DNA of 17,045 nt from Dialister sp. CAG:486 (GCA_000434475.1 FR879589.1:1-17045); one strand, 5' to 3'; shown: positions 1 through 7,036, numbered from the stretch's first letter. Notes: a model not told the origin generated them from the sequence alone. Translations and numbers: made by a program.

Positions 1-67
1 TACGACGTTTTTCTCCGCTCAGGATGACGAAATGCGCCGCACAACCATTCCTAATTCCTAATTCCTT
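1..67. repeat. Degenerate repeat debris with a 7-bp tandem tract
   Basis: No gene is visible between the window start and pyrF (228). Positions 8-30 (TTTTTCTCCGCTCAGGATGACGA) loosely resemble the right end of the inverted-repeat units found at 11285 and further on. Positions 47-67 contain three tandem 7-mers: ATTCCTA twice, then ATTCCTT. This is one of several heptad tracts in the window. Confidence 0.5.
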
Positions 68-92
68 ATTTGAGCAGAGCTTTCATCCGTTC

Positions 93-125
93 TCAAGGGG
101 CGGCACGCCCTGTAGGCTAACCCCG
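93..125 (+). repeat. Short GC-rich repeat, inverted relative to the window's right edge
   Basis: The segment begins TCAAGGGGCGG and ends GGCTAACCCCG, with an internal hairpin GGGCG-gca-CGCCC. The reverse complement of 17013-17045 begins TCAAGGGGCGA and ends GGCTAACCCG, so the two are related copies in opposite orientation. No U-run follows, so it is not an obvious terminator here. Confidence 0.5.
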
Positions 126-180
126 AATCCCTTGAACTCTTCCATCTTTTATAATTTTCTTCCCCGATTTCCTGAATAAA

Positions 181-189
181 TGATATAAT
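181..189 (+). promoter_or_regulatory. Extended -10 promoter of pyrFE
   Basis: TGATATAAT matches an extended -10 (TGnTATAAT) exactly. The -35 region is poor, as is typical for extended -10 promoters. Transcription would start near 196, leaving a leader of about 30 nt, too short for a PyrR-type attenuator. Confidence 0.6.
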
Positions 190-227
190 AGTTTAGATAC
201 CTATTATTCCCATGAAGGAGAGCGGAA

Positions 228-971
228 ATGGCAGAAGAAAACGAAATCTATACCGCCGACGACAGACTGATCGTCGCACTGGACGTCGACAGCTTTGACA
301 AAATGAAAGCGCTGGTCGATGAGCTTGGCGATCTGATCTCCTACTACAAGGTCGGCATGGAGCTCTACTACAGTGCAGGCAGTGATACGATCCGCTACCT
401 GAAGGAACACGGAAAGAAGGTTTTTCTTGATCTGAAGCTCCACGATATTCCGAATACCGTTGGTCACAGCGTGGCCTCCGTCACTCGCCTCGGCGTGAAC
501 CTCATCACCGTCCATGCAGCAGGCGGCCGTGCGATGATGCAGGCAGCGACGCGCTATGCGAAGATCACTGCGGATGAGCTGGGGGTAGAACGTCCGAAAA
601 TCCTGGCGGTCACCGTCCTCACCAGCTTTGATGACCAGGGATGGCAGGAAGTCGGCGGACACCTCCCCATTCAGGAGCATGTCTTGGAGCTGGCTTCCCT
701 TGCGAAATCCTCCGGCGTCGATGGCGTCGTCGCTTCTCCGAGAGAAGCCGGCAGCATCCGTGAGATGGCCGGAAAGGATGATTTCCTCATCGTGACCCCG
801 GGCATCCGCCCATCCTTTGCCCAGACCGATGACCAGAAACGTATCGCGACCCCGTCACAGGCTTTCAAGGACGGCTCTTCCATGCTCGTTATCGGACGTC
901 CGATCACACAGGCGATCGACCCCTGTGCGGCTGCCCGTTTAATTTTAAAAGAAATAAAGGAGAACGCATAA
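228..971 (+). CDS. pyrF: Orotidine-5'-phosphate decarboxylase
   Basis: PyrF decarboxylates orotidine 5'-monophosphate to UMP, the last step of de novo pyrimidine synthesis, in the cytosol. The 247-residue protein is a single TIM-barrel domain of usual length. The first strand has VALDVD (16-21). The catalytic DxKxxD signature is D68-x-K70-x-x-D73 within DLKLHDIPNTV, with K41 in YKVGMEL upstream. The phosphate-binding end of the barrel shows TPGIRP (190-195) and VIGRPI (221-226). The ATG at 228 follows AAGGAG (215-220) at 7 nt spacing. The stop overlaps the pyrE start by one base (TAATG), so the two genes are translationally coupled. The other pyr genes are not in the window; the pair is transcribed from its own promoter at 181-189. 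Confidence 0.97.
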   Translation: MAEENEIYTADDRLIVALDVDSFDKMKALVDELGDLISYYKVGMELYYSAGSDTIRYLKEHGKKVFLDLKLHDIPNTVGHSVASVTRLGVNLITVHAAGGRAMMQAATRYAKITADELGVERPKILAVTVLTSFDDQGWQEVGGHLPIQEHVLELASLAKSSGVDGVVASPREAGSIREMAGKDDFLIVTPGIRPSFAQTDDQKRIATPSQAFKDGSSMLVIGRPITQAIDPCAAARLILKEIKENA

Positions 972-1558
972 TGAACGAAAAAGAAGTCGAATCTTTGCTG
1001 AAAGAAACCAAAGCCATTCTGGAAGGTCATTTCCTTCTGACCAGCGGTCTTCACAGCCCTCTTTATGTAGAAAAATTCAACGTGCTCCAGCATCCGGAAT
1101 ACACGGAAAAGCTCTGCCAGGAATTTGCAAACCATTTCAAGGATATGGGCATCGAGACCGTCATTGGACCGGCGACCGGCGGCATCATCCTGTCTCAGGT
1201 CACTGCCCGTCTGCTGGGCGTTCGTTCCATTTTCACCGAAAGAGAAAATGGCAAGATGACCCTTCGCCGCGGCTTCAAGGTCGCTCCTGGTGAAAAAGTC
1301 CTTATCGTCGAAGACATCGTCACCACCGGCGGCTCCATCAAGGAAGTCGTCGATGTCGTGAATGAAGCCAAGGGCGATATCGTCGGCATCGGCCTCTTAG
1401 TAGACAGAAGCGGCGGCAAAGCAGACTTCGGCGTACCGCAGGAAAAGGTATATCCGCTGCTCCACCTCACCGTTCCGACCTACAAGCCGGAAGAATGCCC
1501 GCTCTGCAAAGAAGACGTGCCGATCACCGAACGTGGCAGCCATCATCTGAAAAAATAA
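971..1558 (+). CDS. pyrE: Orotate phosphoribosyltransferase
   Basis: PyrE transfers the phosphoribosyl group of PRPP to orotate, giving OMP, which PyrF then decarboxylates. The 195-residue protein has the type I PRTase fold. The PRPP loop is LIVEDIVTTGGS (111-122), GPATGG lies at 66-71, and a mobile-loop segment ENGKMTLRRGF (92-102) carries the expected Lys/Arg residues. The C-terminus carries a CPLC pair (177-180), seen in some short bacterial OPRTases; a metal-binding or structural role there is only a guess. The start overlaps the pyrF stop by one nucleotide, with GGAG upstream at 959-962. A strong intrinsic terminator follows at 1571-1608, so pyrFE forms a closed two-gene unit. Confidence 0.97.
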   Translation: MNEKEVESLLKETKAILEGHFLLTSGLHSPLYVEKFNVLQHPEYTEKLCQEFANHFKDMGIETVIGPATGGIILSQVTARLLGVRSIFTERENGKMTLRRGFKVAPGEKVLIVEDIVTTGGSIKEVVDVVNEAKGDIVGIGLLVDRSGGKADFGVPQEKVYPLLHLTVPTYKPEECPLCKEDVPITERGSHHLKK

Positions 1559-1570
1559 GAGTGAGATCTG

Positions 1571-1608
1571 AAAAACACACCTATCGAGAGATCGAGGGTG
1601 TGTTTTTT
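1571..1608 (+). terminator. Intrinsic terminator after pyrE
   Basis: AAAACACACC pairs with GGTGTGTTTT, an inner TCGA-GAGA-TCGA stem caps the hairpin, and six T follow. It begins 12 nt after the pyrE stop. Confidence 0.9.
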
Positions 1609-1702
1609 CTTGCCGCTCACAGCTCTTGCGCATGACCGCCTGCTTTCCTCTCTCTTTTTCATAGAAGGGGGGAAGAGCCTTCCGGCAGAAGCAAGACGTT
1701 TT

Positions 1703-1865
1703 AAGGAAACACTGATTCAATCGTTGTCAGATTTTACTCTTGAATTTTTATGCATAGCAAGGAATAACCTGACGAGAATAGCGAGCTATTTAAGGAAGGT
1801 TATGACGAAGCTATGTATAAAAATTCTTGTAGAATTTGACTCTGCGATTGAATCAGCGTTTCCTT
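1703..1865 (+). mobile_element. 163-bp palindromic MITE-like element, copy 1
   Basis: The element runs from AAGGAAACACTGATTCAATC to CGATTGAATCAGCGTTTCCTT. Its ends are inverted repeats, and the two arms of about 54 nt can pair over most of their length (for example GAATTTTTATGCATAGC with GCTATGTATAAAAATTC). A central region holds a second stem (ATAACCT/AGGTTAT) and a small AATAGC-GA-GCTATT hairpin. A copy of identical length with six differences lies at 13256-13418. The flanks TT/AA extend the palindrome to TTAA on both sides. It encodes no transposase. A reading frame crosses it, but the differences between copies change amino acids freely, so it is treated as non-coding. Confidence 0.8.
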
Positions 1866-1937
1866 AAGCCGCAAGGGTTCTTCGGCTGGCCAATATCTCT
1901 TAACCATCAAGCATAACTTTCATGCAAAACATGTATT

Positions 1938-1966
1938 TTATTCCAAGAGGAAAATCATGCTATGAT
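1938..1966 (+). promoter_or_regulatory. Possible promoter of the MatC-like permease gene
   Basis: TATGAT at 1961-1966 is a fair -10 box, but the sequence 17 bp upstream (TTATTC) is a weak -35. It lies about 55 nt before the start codon in an AT-rich stretch. Confidence 0.35.
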
Positions 1967-2022
1967 TTGTAAGGATTAGCCTAGTATTAGCACATAATTA
2001 GTATAAAAACGAGGAGGACATG

Positions 2023-3273
2023 ATGGCACTGGCGTCGCTTGCAGCATTGGGGCTTGCTATATTTCTTGGCTTTGTGAAAAAAATGAATACGGGGCTGTTA
2101 TGCACCGCGCTCGCACTGCTCGTAGGCAGACTGGCCGGGATCTCTGATGATGAGATCATCCGCGGCTTCAACTACTCCTTATTCCTCATGCTTCTGGGCG
2201 TGACCTATCTTTTCGGACTGGCGGAGATGAATGGGACCTTAGCCCTGCTTTCGAAGAAGATCGTAGCGCTCTCCGGACGTCGCACCTACCTGGTGCCGAT
2301 CGTCATGTACCTTTTTGCGACCATCCTCTCTGCCTTGGGACCGGGCACCATTCCGACGGCAGCCATTATGATGGTCTTCGGGATGACGCTTGCGAAGGAA
2401 ATGAATATCAATCCGGCGATGCTGGGGGCCATCATCTTTCTCGGAGCGGCCGGAGGCGGGATGTCTCCACTGGCTGCGACGGGCATCATCGGGCTGAATC
2501 TATGCGGAGAATTCGGCCTGACCGGCATCGAGGAACCGCTTCTCGTGAATGGCGTCCTCTCCTCGACCGTCTATGCCGCGCTGGTCTACTTTGCCTTCGG
2601 AGGCTATCGGCTGCGGTCAGACATCGTACTTCATCTGGCAGATACGCCTTCATTTGCGCGGCAGCAGATCATCACATTGATAGGCATCGCGGGCATGGTG
2701 GTCCTTGTCCTGTTCTTTCATATCAATGTGGGACTTGCCAGCTTCGGCGTCGCTGCTATCTTGTCGTTTCTGAATGTTTCTGATGAAACGGCAGCGCTTC
2801 GCCGCATCCCCTGGGGGACGCTTCTTCTGATCTGCGGTGTCGGCGTGCTGATGAATGTCATCATTTTGACTGGTGGGATCGATCTTCTCTCAGATGCGCT
2901 TGCTTCCATCATGAGCGACTCGACCGCAGTCAGCATTCTGGGGATCACGGCAGGCGTCCTTTCGTGGTTCTCCTCGACCTCCGGTGTCGTCATGCCCACG
3001 CTCATTCCGACCGTGCCGCATATCCTGTCACAGATGGGAAGCAGTGCTAATCCGGTCGAATGGGTCACTGCGATCACCATGGTCTCCAATACCGCAGGCA
3101 TCAGCCCTTTATCGACGGGCGGTGCGCTGGCGCTGGCGGCTTATTCGGCAGAAGGCGGATTGAAAGACGGCGAGCTGGATCGGCTCTTCATGCGGATGTT
3201 CTTCATCTCCGCGGCGGGCGTTGTGTCCCTGTCTGTTCTGGCCTACTTCGGGCTCTACCGTTGGCTGCTGTAA
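2023..3273 (+). CDS. MatC-like / SLC13-type permease
   Basis: This is a polytopic inner-membrane carrier of 416 residues with about ten to twelve hydrophobic segments. It has the inverted two-half architecture of the ion-transporter superfamily. Numbered from the ATG at 2020, the first half has SALGPGTIPTAAI (104-116) and GGGMSPLAATG (145-155). The second half repeats the pattern as SGVVMPTLIPTVP (321-333) and NTAGISPLSTGGALALA (357-373). The N-terminus resembles the MatC N-terminal domain of putative dicarboxylate/malonate carriers; the actual substrate is not readable from sequence. Two ATGs occur in tandem (2020 and 2023). The GGAGG at 2013-2017 is only 2 nt from the first and 5 nt from the second, so the second is preferred. 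A terminator follows at 3297-3333. No catabolic gene is adjacent. Confidence 0.85.
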   Translation: MALASLAALGLAIFLGFVKKMNTGLLCTALALLVGRLAGISDDEIIRGFNYSLFLMLLGVTYLFGLAEMNGTLALLSKKIVALSGRRTYLVPIVMYLFATILSALGPGTIPTAAIMMVFGMTLAKEMNINPAMLGAIIFLGAAGGGMSPLAATGIIGLNLCGEFGLTGIEEPLLVNGVLSSTVYAALVYFAFGGYRLRSDIVLHLADTPSFARQQIITLIGIAGMVVLVLFFHINVGLASFGVAAILSFLNVSDETAALRRIPWGTLLLICGVGVLMNVIILTGGIDLLSDALASIMSDSTAVSILGITAGVLSWFSSTSGVVMPTLIPTVPHILSQMGSSANPVEWVTAITMVSNTAGISPLSTGGALALAAYSAEGGLKDGELDRLFMRMFFISAAGVVSLSVLAYFGLYRWLL

Positions 3274-3296
3274 AGGAATAAAACAGAGAAGCGAGT

Positions 3297-3333
3297 CAGG
3301 CAGCCGACGGAGATCCCATGGCTGCCTGTTTTT
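3297..3333 (+). terminator. Intrinsic terminator after the MatC-like gene
   Basis: CAGGCAGCC pairs perfectly with GGCTGCCTG, followed by five T. It separates the permease from the small membrane protein gene at 3364. Confidence 0.9.
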
Positions 3334-3363
3334 CGTATCGTAGACGAAGAAGGAGTGACGAAA

Positions 3364-3837
3364 ATGAGTGAAAATCATGATGCTTTGCTTTACATACTGC
3401 GTATCGTCGGATTTCTTTTTGCTGTGTGCTGCGTGTGGCTGATCTATGCCAGACAGAAAACGAAAATGAAACGTCTGAAAGCGGCCAACCAGCATTCCGC
3501 CATTGTTCTCCTGCATAAGCGTCATGCGGGAAATATAGACTATGCCAGCATCAATGCGATCCTGCACATCGATGGCCTTCGTGCAGAGACCTTCCTCTAT
3601 GCGCTCGGAGTCCCTGCGGTATATCTTGCCCCGGGAAAACATGTCATCGAAGTCGAAGCACACTGGTCCCGGCACATCCGTGGACGGCGTATGAAAGACT
3701 ATCAGGCAGGGCCAAGCATGATCTCCGTCTCTGTCGAATCAGGAGAGTACTGGTCGCTGGAGTATTGCATCTCGAAGGATCAGTTTACGTTCGAACGCTG
3801 TGATCCAAAGAACTTATTTGTGAGGAAGGCAGGCTAA
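3364..3837 (+). CDS. Hypothetical one-TM protein with a C-terminal beta-rich domain
   Basis: Not recognised. The 157-residue product has one hydrophobic segment (about residues 9-28, ending CCVWLIYAR) followed by a basic stretch KTKMKRLKA, consistent with an N-in, membrane-anchored topology. The remainder (45-157) looks beta-rich. It includes VYLAPGKHVIEVEAHW (87-101) and ISVSVESGEYWSLEY (120-134), an 'APGKH...GEYW' arrangement reminiscent of DUF2846/PEGA-like extracytoplasmic domains; that similarity is an impression, not a match. The ATG at 3364 is 8 nt after AAGGAG (3350-3355). An upstream GTG at 3355 overlaps that site and is rejected. It begins 30 nt after a terminator and has no clear promoter of its own, so it may depend on read-through. 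Confidence 0.75.
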   Translation: MSENHDALLYILRIVGFLFAVCCVWLIYARQKTKMKRLKAANQHSAIVLLHKRHAGNIDYASINAILHIDGLRAETFLYALGVPAVYLAPGKHVIEVEAHWSRHIRGRRMKDYQAGPSMISVSVESGEYWSLEYCISKDQFTFERCDPKNLFVRKAG

Positions 3838-3922
3838 GAAACCGGAGCCTGCATAAAAGTTTCTACAAAAAGGCATATTTTTGAGGGAAAATACCAAAGA
3901 TATAACCGATTGGCATGAACTA

Positions 3923-3951
3923 TAGACAAGCGGAAAACAGATGGATATAAT
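3923..3951 (+). promoter_or_regulatory. Promoter of the small gene at 4076
   Basis: TAGACA (3923-3928) and TATAAT (3946-3951) are separated by 17 bp, a near-consensus sigma-70-type promoter. It predicts a 5' leader of about 118 nt before the ATG at 4076. The paralogous gene at 7336 has an analogous TAGACG-17-TATAAT promoter. Confidence 0.75.
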
Positions 3952-4075
3952 GGAATCAGAAAGGATGAAGAAGGAAATACCTTTCAGACCGGTCAAAATC
4001 ACTTCAAATGAGTGTAAACTTCCTAATTTCGGATTATTTCCTCGTGCAGCCGCTGAATGCAGAAAGGAGACTATC

Positions 4076-4387
4076 ATGAACAAGATGTATGATGCAGTGA
4101 TGAAAATGGAAACTTTACTCGATGCGTATGAAGCTCTCATTGGCAATATTACAAATTTCCTGAATGACAATGGGATCAATATCACAGGGGATCCATCGGA
4201 ACATCCGGCACTGATGCTTTACGCAGAAGCCGGACGGATCTATGGCCGTTTGCTCCATACGAGAAAACTTGAGGACCTGCTCCGTATGGAAGGGGAGTAC
4301 CGTCTCATGACCTCCATGGTCGCTGAAATGAAGGCAGGGGCGTGGATGACGACCTCCCATCACGAAAAAATGGCCAAGGCCGGTTGA
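4076..4387 (+). CDS. Small hypothetical protein, paralogue of the gene at 7040-7336
   Basis: The 103-residue soluble protein has no signal peptide or TM segment and is probably largely helical. It aligns along its whole length with the product of 7040-7336: NxxxYDxxMK at the start, GINITGD versus GIDINGD, LMLYAEAGRIY versus LMLYKEALRIY, MEGEYRLMTSMVAEM versus LEGEYDLLRSILSDM, then W(M/I)T near the end. The family is not recognised and no function is proposed. The ATG at 4076 lies 6 nt after AAAGGAG (4063-4069) and matches the start of the paralogue. The frame stays open upstream, but a longer start at 3941 would sit within the promoter. It is monocistronic, with a strong terminator at 4418. 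Confidence 0.8.
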   Translation: MNKMYDAVMKMETLLDAYEALIGNITNFLNDNGINITGDPSEHPALMLYAEAGRIYGRLLHTRKLEDLLRMEGEYRLMTSMVAEMKAGAWMTTSHHEKMAKAG

Positions 4388-4417
4388 TTTCGTGAGGAAC
4401 AGGATATGGTAACGGGT

Positions 4418-4466
4418 AAAAGGAGCTGTAAAGAAATGAATCCTCATTTCTTTACAGCCCCTTTTT
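4418..4466 (+). terminator. Long intrinsic terminator after the gene at 4076
   Basis: A roughly 20-bp stem pairs GCTGTAAAGAAATGA with TCATTTCTTTACAGC. It is extended by AAAAGG/CCTTTT around one mismatch and ends in five T. Confidence 0.9.
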
Positions 4467-4481
4467 ACTTTGCTTTCATTT

Positions 4482-4547
4482 GGTTCAGGGTTCAAGGTTC
4501 AGGGTTCAAGGTTCAGGGTTGAGGTGGCGGCTTCGCCGCCTTTTTTT
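4482..4547 (+). repeat. Heptad tandem array joined to a GC hairpin with a T-run
   Basis: Positions 4482-4523 are six tandem 7-mers: GGTTCAG and GGTTCAA alternating five times, then GGTTGAG. Directly after comes GTGGCGGCTTCGCCGCC, whose GGCGGC-TTC-GCCGCC hairpin (4526-4540) is followed by seven T, so it may also act as a terminator. The same heptad-plus-hairpin arrangement recurs at 12858-12902 and, inverted, near 11456, 11763 and 13645. Confidence 0.75.
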
Positions 4548-4616
4548 AGAAGATGGTATTCTCGCATTGTCAGAACAAATACACGCATATGTGGAAAAAG
4601 AATAACGATAGACAAA

Positions 4617-4765
4617 GCCTTCCCCGCGTGGGGAAGGTGGCGAGCGGAGCGAGCCGGATAGGGTTCAGCGGTATGAAAGAGAGTGGGGAAAGCGTCTCAA
4701 GCAGACCATTTACGAGAGCACCCTATCCACCGCTAACGCGGTCCCCCTTCCCCAATGGGGAAGGC
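4617..4765. repeat. 149-bp inverted-repeat element with GGGGAAGG palindromic ends
   Basis: The element starts GCCTTCCCC-gcgt-GGGGAAGG and ends CCTTCCCC-aat-GGGGAAGGC, so each end is itself a hairpin and the two ends are inverted copies. A second nested pair, GGATAGGGT (4656-4664) and ACCCTATCC (4720-4728), supports folding of the whole unit. Repeats of this general look are common in gut Firmicutes. No protein is encoded. Confidence 0.65.
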
Positions 4766-4805
4766 TGCGATACGAGAATGCCGCTTAACTTAATAGCATT
4801 ACCCG

Positions 4806-4900
4806 CAGGGGCGGATTGGGTGACTATGGTATGAAAGACAGCTGGGATAAGGTTTCCCGGTCACTCCTATGAGAGCTGCAAGTTCCCCGCGGCAGATGGA
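4806..4900. repeat. Degenerate partial copy of the 4617 element
   Basis: GGTATGAAAGACAG...TATGAGAGCTGC here parallels GGTATGAAAGAGAG...TACGAGAGCACC in the interior of 4617-4765, with GCGGATTGGGT versus CCGGATAGGGT just upstream. The palindromic ends are not preserved. Confidence 0.4.
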
Positions 4901-5159
4901 ACGCGAAAATGAGATGCTCGTTATTTCACATCGCCTTTTTGCGTGGGAGGAGCTATAGGGATGGAAGGGGAAGAGGCCCGGCCTCTTCCCTGTACGTAGA
5001 CTGGTAGGCAGCGATTTTCTGGAGAAAGTATTCAAACGGCATAGATATTTTGTCTATTTCTTATGGAAATGCCTCCCTTTATTCTATAGAGACGTATTTC
5101 ATTTCAAAGGATCAATCATCTATTCTAATGAAATATATAATTAAATCTCGATAAATATG
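4901..5159. other. Gene-free spacer with one strong hairpin
   Basis: No credible reading frame is visible. A perfect 10-bp stem GGGAAGAGGC-ccg-GCCTCTTCCC lies at 4968-4990 but lacks a T-run on either side, so it is not a typical intrinsic terminator. The rest becomes increasingly AT-rich toward the promoter at 5160. Confidence 0.5.
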
Positions 5160-5187
5160 TTACAAATGATAAACAAAGAGGTATAAT
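5160..5187 (+). promoter_or_regulatory. Promoter of the ArsB/NhaD-like permease gene
   Basis: TTACAA (5160-5165) and TATAAT (5182-5187) are spaced 16 bp apart in AT-rich DNA. The predicted leader is about 155 nt and contains a ribosome site GGAGG (5211-5215) in front of a possible mini-ORF. Confidence 0.7.
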
Positions 5188-5226
5188 TTACCCATCAAGA
5201 GCAATGGATAGGAGGCGCAGCTCGTG

Positions 5227-5253
5227 ATGTGGTATCTGTTTGGAAGTTCATGA
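5227..5253 (+). CDS. Possible 8-codon leader peptide
   Basis: GGAGG at 5211-5215 is followed after 11 nt (8 nt to the in-frame GTG at 5224) by ATG and eight codons reading MWYLFGSS, then TGA. It lies in the leader of the permease gene. There is no regulatory amino-acid run and no terminator/antiterminator pair that I can see, so it may be incidental. Confidence 0.25.
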   Translation: MWYLFGSS

Positions 5254-5349
5254 TCTGGCATTTAGGCAGAATAGTTTACGGCAGAGAAGCTCTGGATCCA
5301 AGAGAGAAGAGCGTCTGCCCATGTCTGAAATGCGAAGGAGTTGACTTAC

Positions 5350-6642
5350 GTGTCATTGAATACTCATGAGATCCTGGCACTTTCCATTTTTGTGGTTGTT
5401 TATTTTTTTATCATCTCTGAGATCGTTCATCGAACGATCATCGCTCTTTTAGGCGCTGCTGTCATGATCATGTCAGGCATATTGACGCAGAGCAAAGCCA
5501 TCAGTTATGTGGATTTCAATACGATCGGTCTTTTGGTCGGGATGATGCTCATCGTAAGTATCACGGCAGAGACAGGAGTATTTAATTATATGGCCTTGTG
5601 GTCTGCACAGAAGGTCAAGGCCAGGCCGCTTTACCTTATGGGAGCACTCGCTTTTCTGACTGCGTTCTGCTCCGGATTTCTGGATAATGTGACGACGGTA
5701 TTGCTGACTGTACCGGTGACATTTTCAATTTGTAAAAAATTGAAGATCCCGGTTTATCCATTCTTACTGGTACAGATCATGGCTTCTAATATCGGGGGGA
5801 CAGCGACCATGATCGGTGATCCTCCGAATATCATGCTGAGCAGTGCGGTTCCGCAACTCAACTTCGTCGCCTTTCTGACTCACTTGGGGATCGTCTGTCT
5901 CTGTATTCTGGCCGTGACGGTTGCGATTTTTATGCGGCTCTATCATAAACAGCTGATGACGACAGAAGAGCTTCGCGAGGAAGTCATGAAGATGGATGCA
6001 AGTGCGGAAATTACGAATGCGCCGCTGTTGAAACGCTGCCTCGTCGTTCTTGCCCTCGTGATAGCCGGTTTTATTCTCCATGATCTCCTTCACGCGGATA
6101 ATGCCAGCATCGCTCTTTGCGGCGCCGCGCTTTTGATGCTTTGGACCATGAGGAAAGATGAGAAATCCATTGGCAGCGCCCTTGCCGGCGTGGAATGGGT
6201 GGCCATTTTCTTCTTCCTTGGACTCTTCATTATCATAGGCGGATTGGTGGAGACAGGCGTCATTACTGCGCTTGCCAAAGCGGCTATGCATGCGACAGGC
6301 GGGAATATGACGACGACTACCATGCTTGTCCTGTGGCTCAGTGCATTTGCCTCTGCTTTCATCGATAATATTCCTTTTGTTGCGACCATGATCCCGCTCA
6401 TTAAGGATATGGGAAATATGGGGATCACGAATCTGGATCCTCTTTGGTGGGCCTTATCTCTTGGCGCCTGCCTCGGCGGTAACGGGACCTTGATCGGTGC
6501 GAGTGCCAATGTGGTGGTGGCTTCTCTGGCCCAGGCGCATGGGATCAAGATGACGTTTGCCGGATATACTCGCTACGGGTTGCCGATGATGCTGCTTTCG
6601 ATCGCCATCTCGGCTGTCTATATATATTTCTGGTATTTGTGA
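5350..6642 (+). CDS. ArsB/NhaD-like (SLC13-superfamily) ion permease
   Basis: This polytopic inner-membrane carrier of 430 residues shows the duplicated signature of the ArsB/NhaD/P-protein branch. SGFLDNVTTVLL (108-119) and NIGGTATMIGDPPN (147-160) in the first half are mirrored by SAFIDNIPFVATMIPL (335-350) and GGNGTLIGASAN (376-387) in the second. Family members include arsenite efflux permeases, Na+/H+ antiporters and anion carriers. The DN residues of both helical hairpins favour a cation-coupled mechanism, but the substrate is unknown. No arsR or arsC lies nearby, so an arsenic role is not supported. The GTG at 5350 is 9 nt after AAGGAG (5335-5340); a TTG at 5341 abuts that site and is rejected. 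The small gene at 6736 follows after 93 nt. Confidence 0.88.
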   Translation: MSLNTHEILALSIFVVVYFFIISEIVHRTIIALLGAAVMIMSGILTQSKAISYVDFNTIGLLVGMMLIVSITAETGVFNYMALWSAQKVKARPLYLMGALAFLTAFCSGFLDNVTTVLLTVPVTFSICKKLKIPVYPFLLVQIMASNIGGTATMIGDPPNIMLSSAVPQLNFVAFLTHLGIVCLCILAVTVAIFMRLYHKQLMTTEELREEVMKMDASAEITNAPLLKRCLVVLALVIAGFILHDLLHADNASIALCGAALLMLWTMRKDEKSIGSALAGVEWVAIFFFLGLFIIIGGLVETGVITALAKAAMHATGGNMTTTTMLVLWLSAFASAFIDNIPFVATMIPLIKDMGNMGITNLDPLWWALSLGACLGGNGTLIGASANVVVASLAQAHGIKMTFAGYTRYGLPMMLLSIAISAVYIYFWYL

Positions 6643-6735
6643 TCGAACGATTCGTGTTTCCATCATTTGTTTAGTTTTTTGGGCGGATCTGCGGAAAATC
6701 ATCCGCTTTCCCCAGTGATACAAGGAGGAATATAC

Positions 6736-6969
6736 ATGAACGAGAAAAAAATGAATGAAGCAGGGTATTGGGAAGAAAAAAGCTTAAAGAGGGCGGAAAT
6801 GCTGAAAGAAAATGATGGCCTTGGCGTGATTTCAGGAAGACAGTACCGTCATGACTCCATCCAGATGCCGGAGATCATGGCAGAGAGATCGGCGGCTTTG
6901 CAGCACTTGGTGAAGAAAAGCCTGAAGAGGGCAGATGCCATGTCTGAAAATAATGGGATGTATGAGTGA
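6736..6969 (+). CDS. Small charged protein with an internal duplication
   Basis: Not recognised. The 77-residue product is hydrophilic and charge-rich, with no TM or signal. It contains the same 15-residue motif twice: EKSLKRAEMLKENDG (14-28) and KKSLKRADAMSENNG (60-74), each likely a short amphipathic helix ending in a turn. The ATG at 6736 is 6 nt after AAGGAGG (6723-6729). It lies 93 nt downstream of the ArsB/NhaD-like permease with only a weak hairpin between them (GCGGAT/ATCCGC around 6683-6706), so co-transcription is plausible. It ends at the shared bidirectional terminator at 7003-7036. Confidence 0.72.
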   Translation: MNEKKMNEAGYWEEKSLKRAEMLKENDGLGVISGRQYRHDSIQMPEIMAERSAALQHLVKKSLKRADAMSENNGMYE

Positions 6970-7002
6970 GGAAAGTAGAAAGCTCTTGTTTTTCTCATAC
7001 AT

Positions 7003-7036
7003 AAAAAAGGGTGTGACCTAGGTCACACCCTTTTTT
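7003..7036. terminator. Perfect 34-bp palindromic bidirectional terminator
   Basis: AAAAAAGGGTGTGACC is followed by TA and its exact reverse complement GGTCACACCCTTTTTT, giving a T-run on both strands. It serves the convergent genes 6736-6969 (+) and 7040-7336 (-), and sits only 3 nt from the stop of the latter. Confidence 0.93.

Noticed and set aside
132..155. TTGAAC ... TATAAT as pyrF promoter
   Set aside because: Spacing is only 12 bp. The extended -10 at 181-189 is better placed.
1598..1867. 89-codon plus-strand frame crossing the 163-bp palindrome (also in the second copy, 13202-13528)
   Set aside because: No ribosome site. The differences between the two element copies in this frame that fall in coding positions change amino acids (F/S, V/G, E/K, F/S), as expected for non-coding DNA.
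4617..4765. CRISPR-like look of repeated CCTTCCCC...GGGGAAGG palindromes
   Set aside because: Only two end hairpins in inverted orientation, no regular spacers and no cas genes.
4470..4834. Overlapping plus-strand frames of 63 and 93 codons
   Set aside because: They consist of the heptad array, GC hairpin and GGGGAAGG element translated.
5350..6642. Arsenite efflux gene arsB
   Set aside because: The permease shares the superfamily fold, but no arsR, arsC or arsA lies nearby and the motifs do not separate it from Na+/H+ antiporters or anion carriers.
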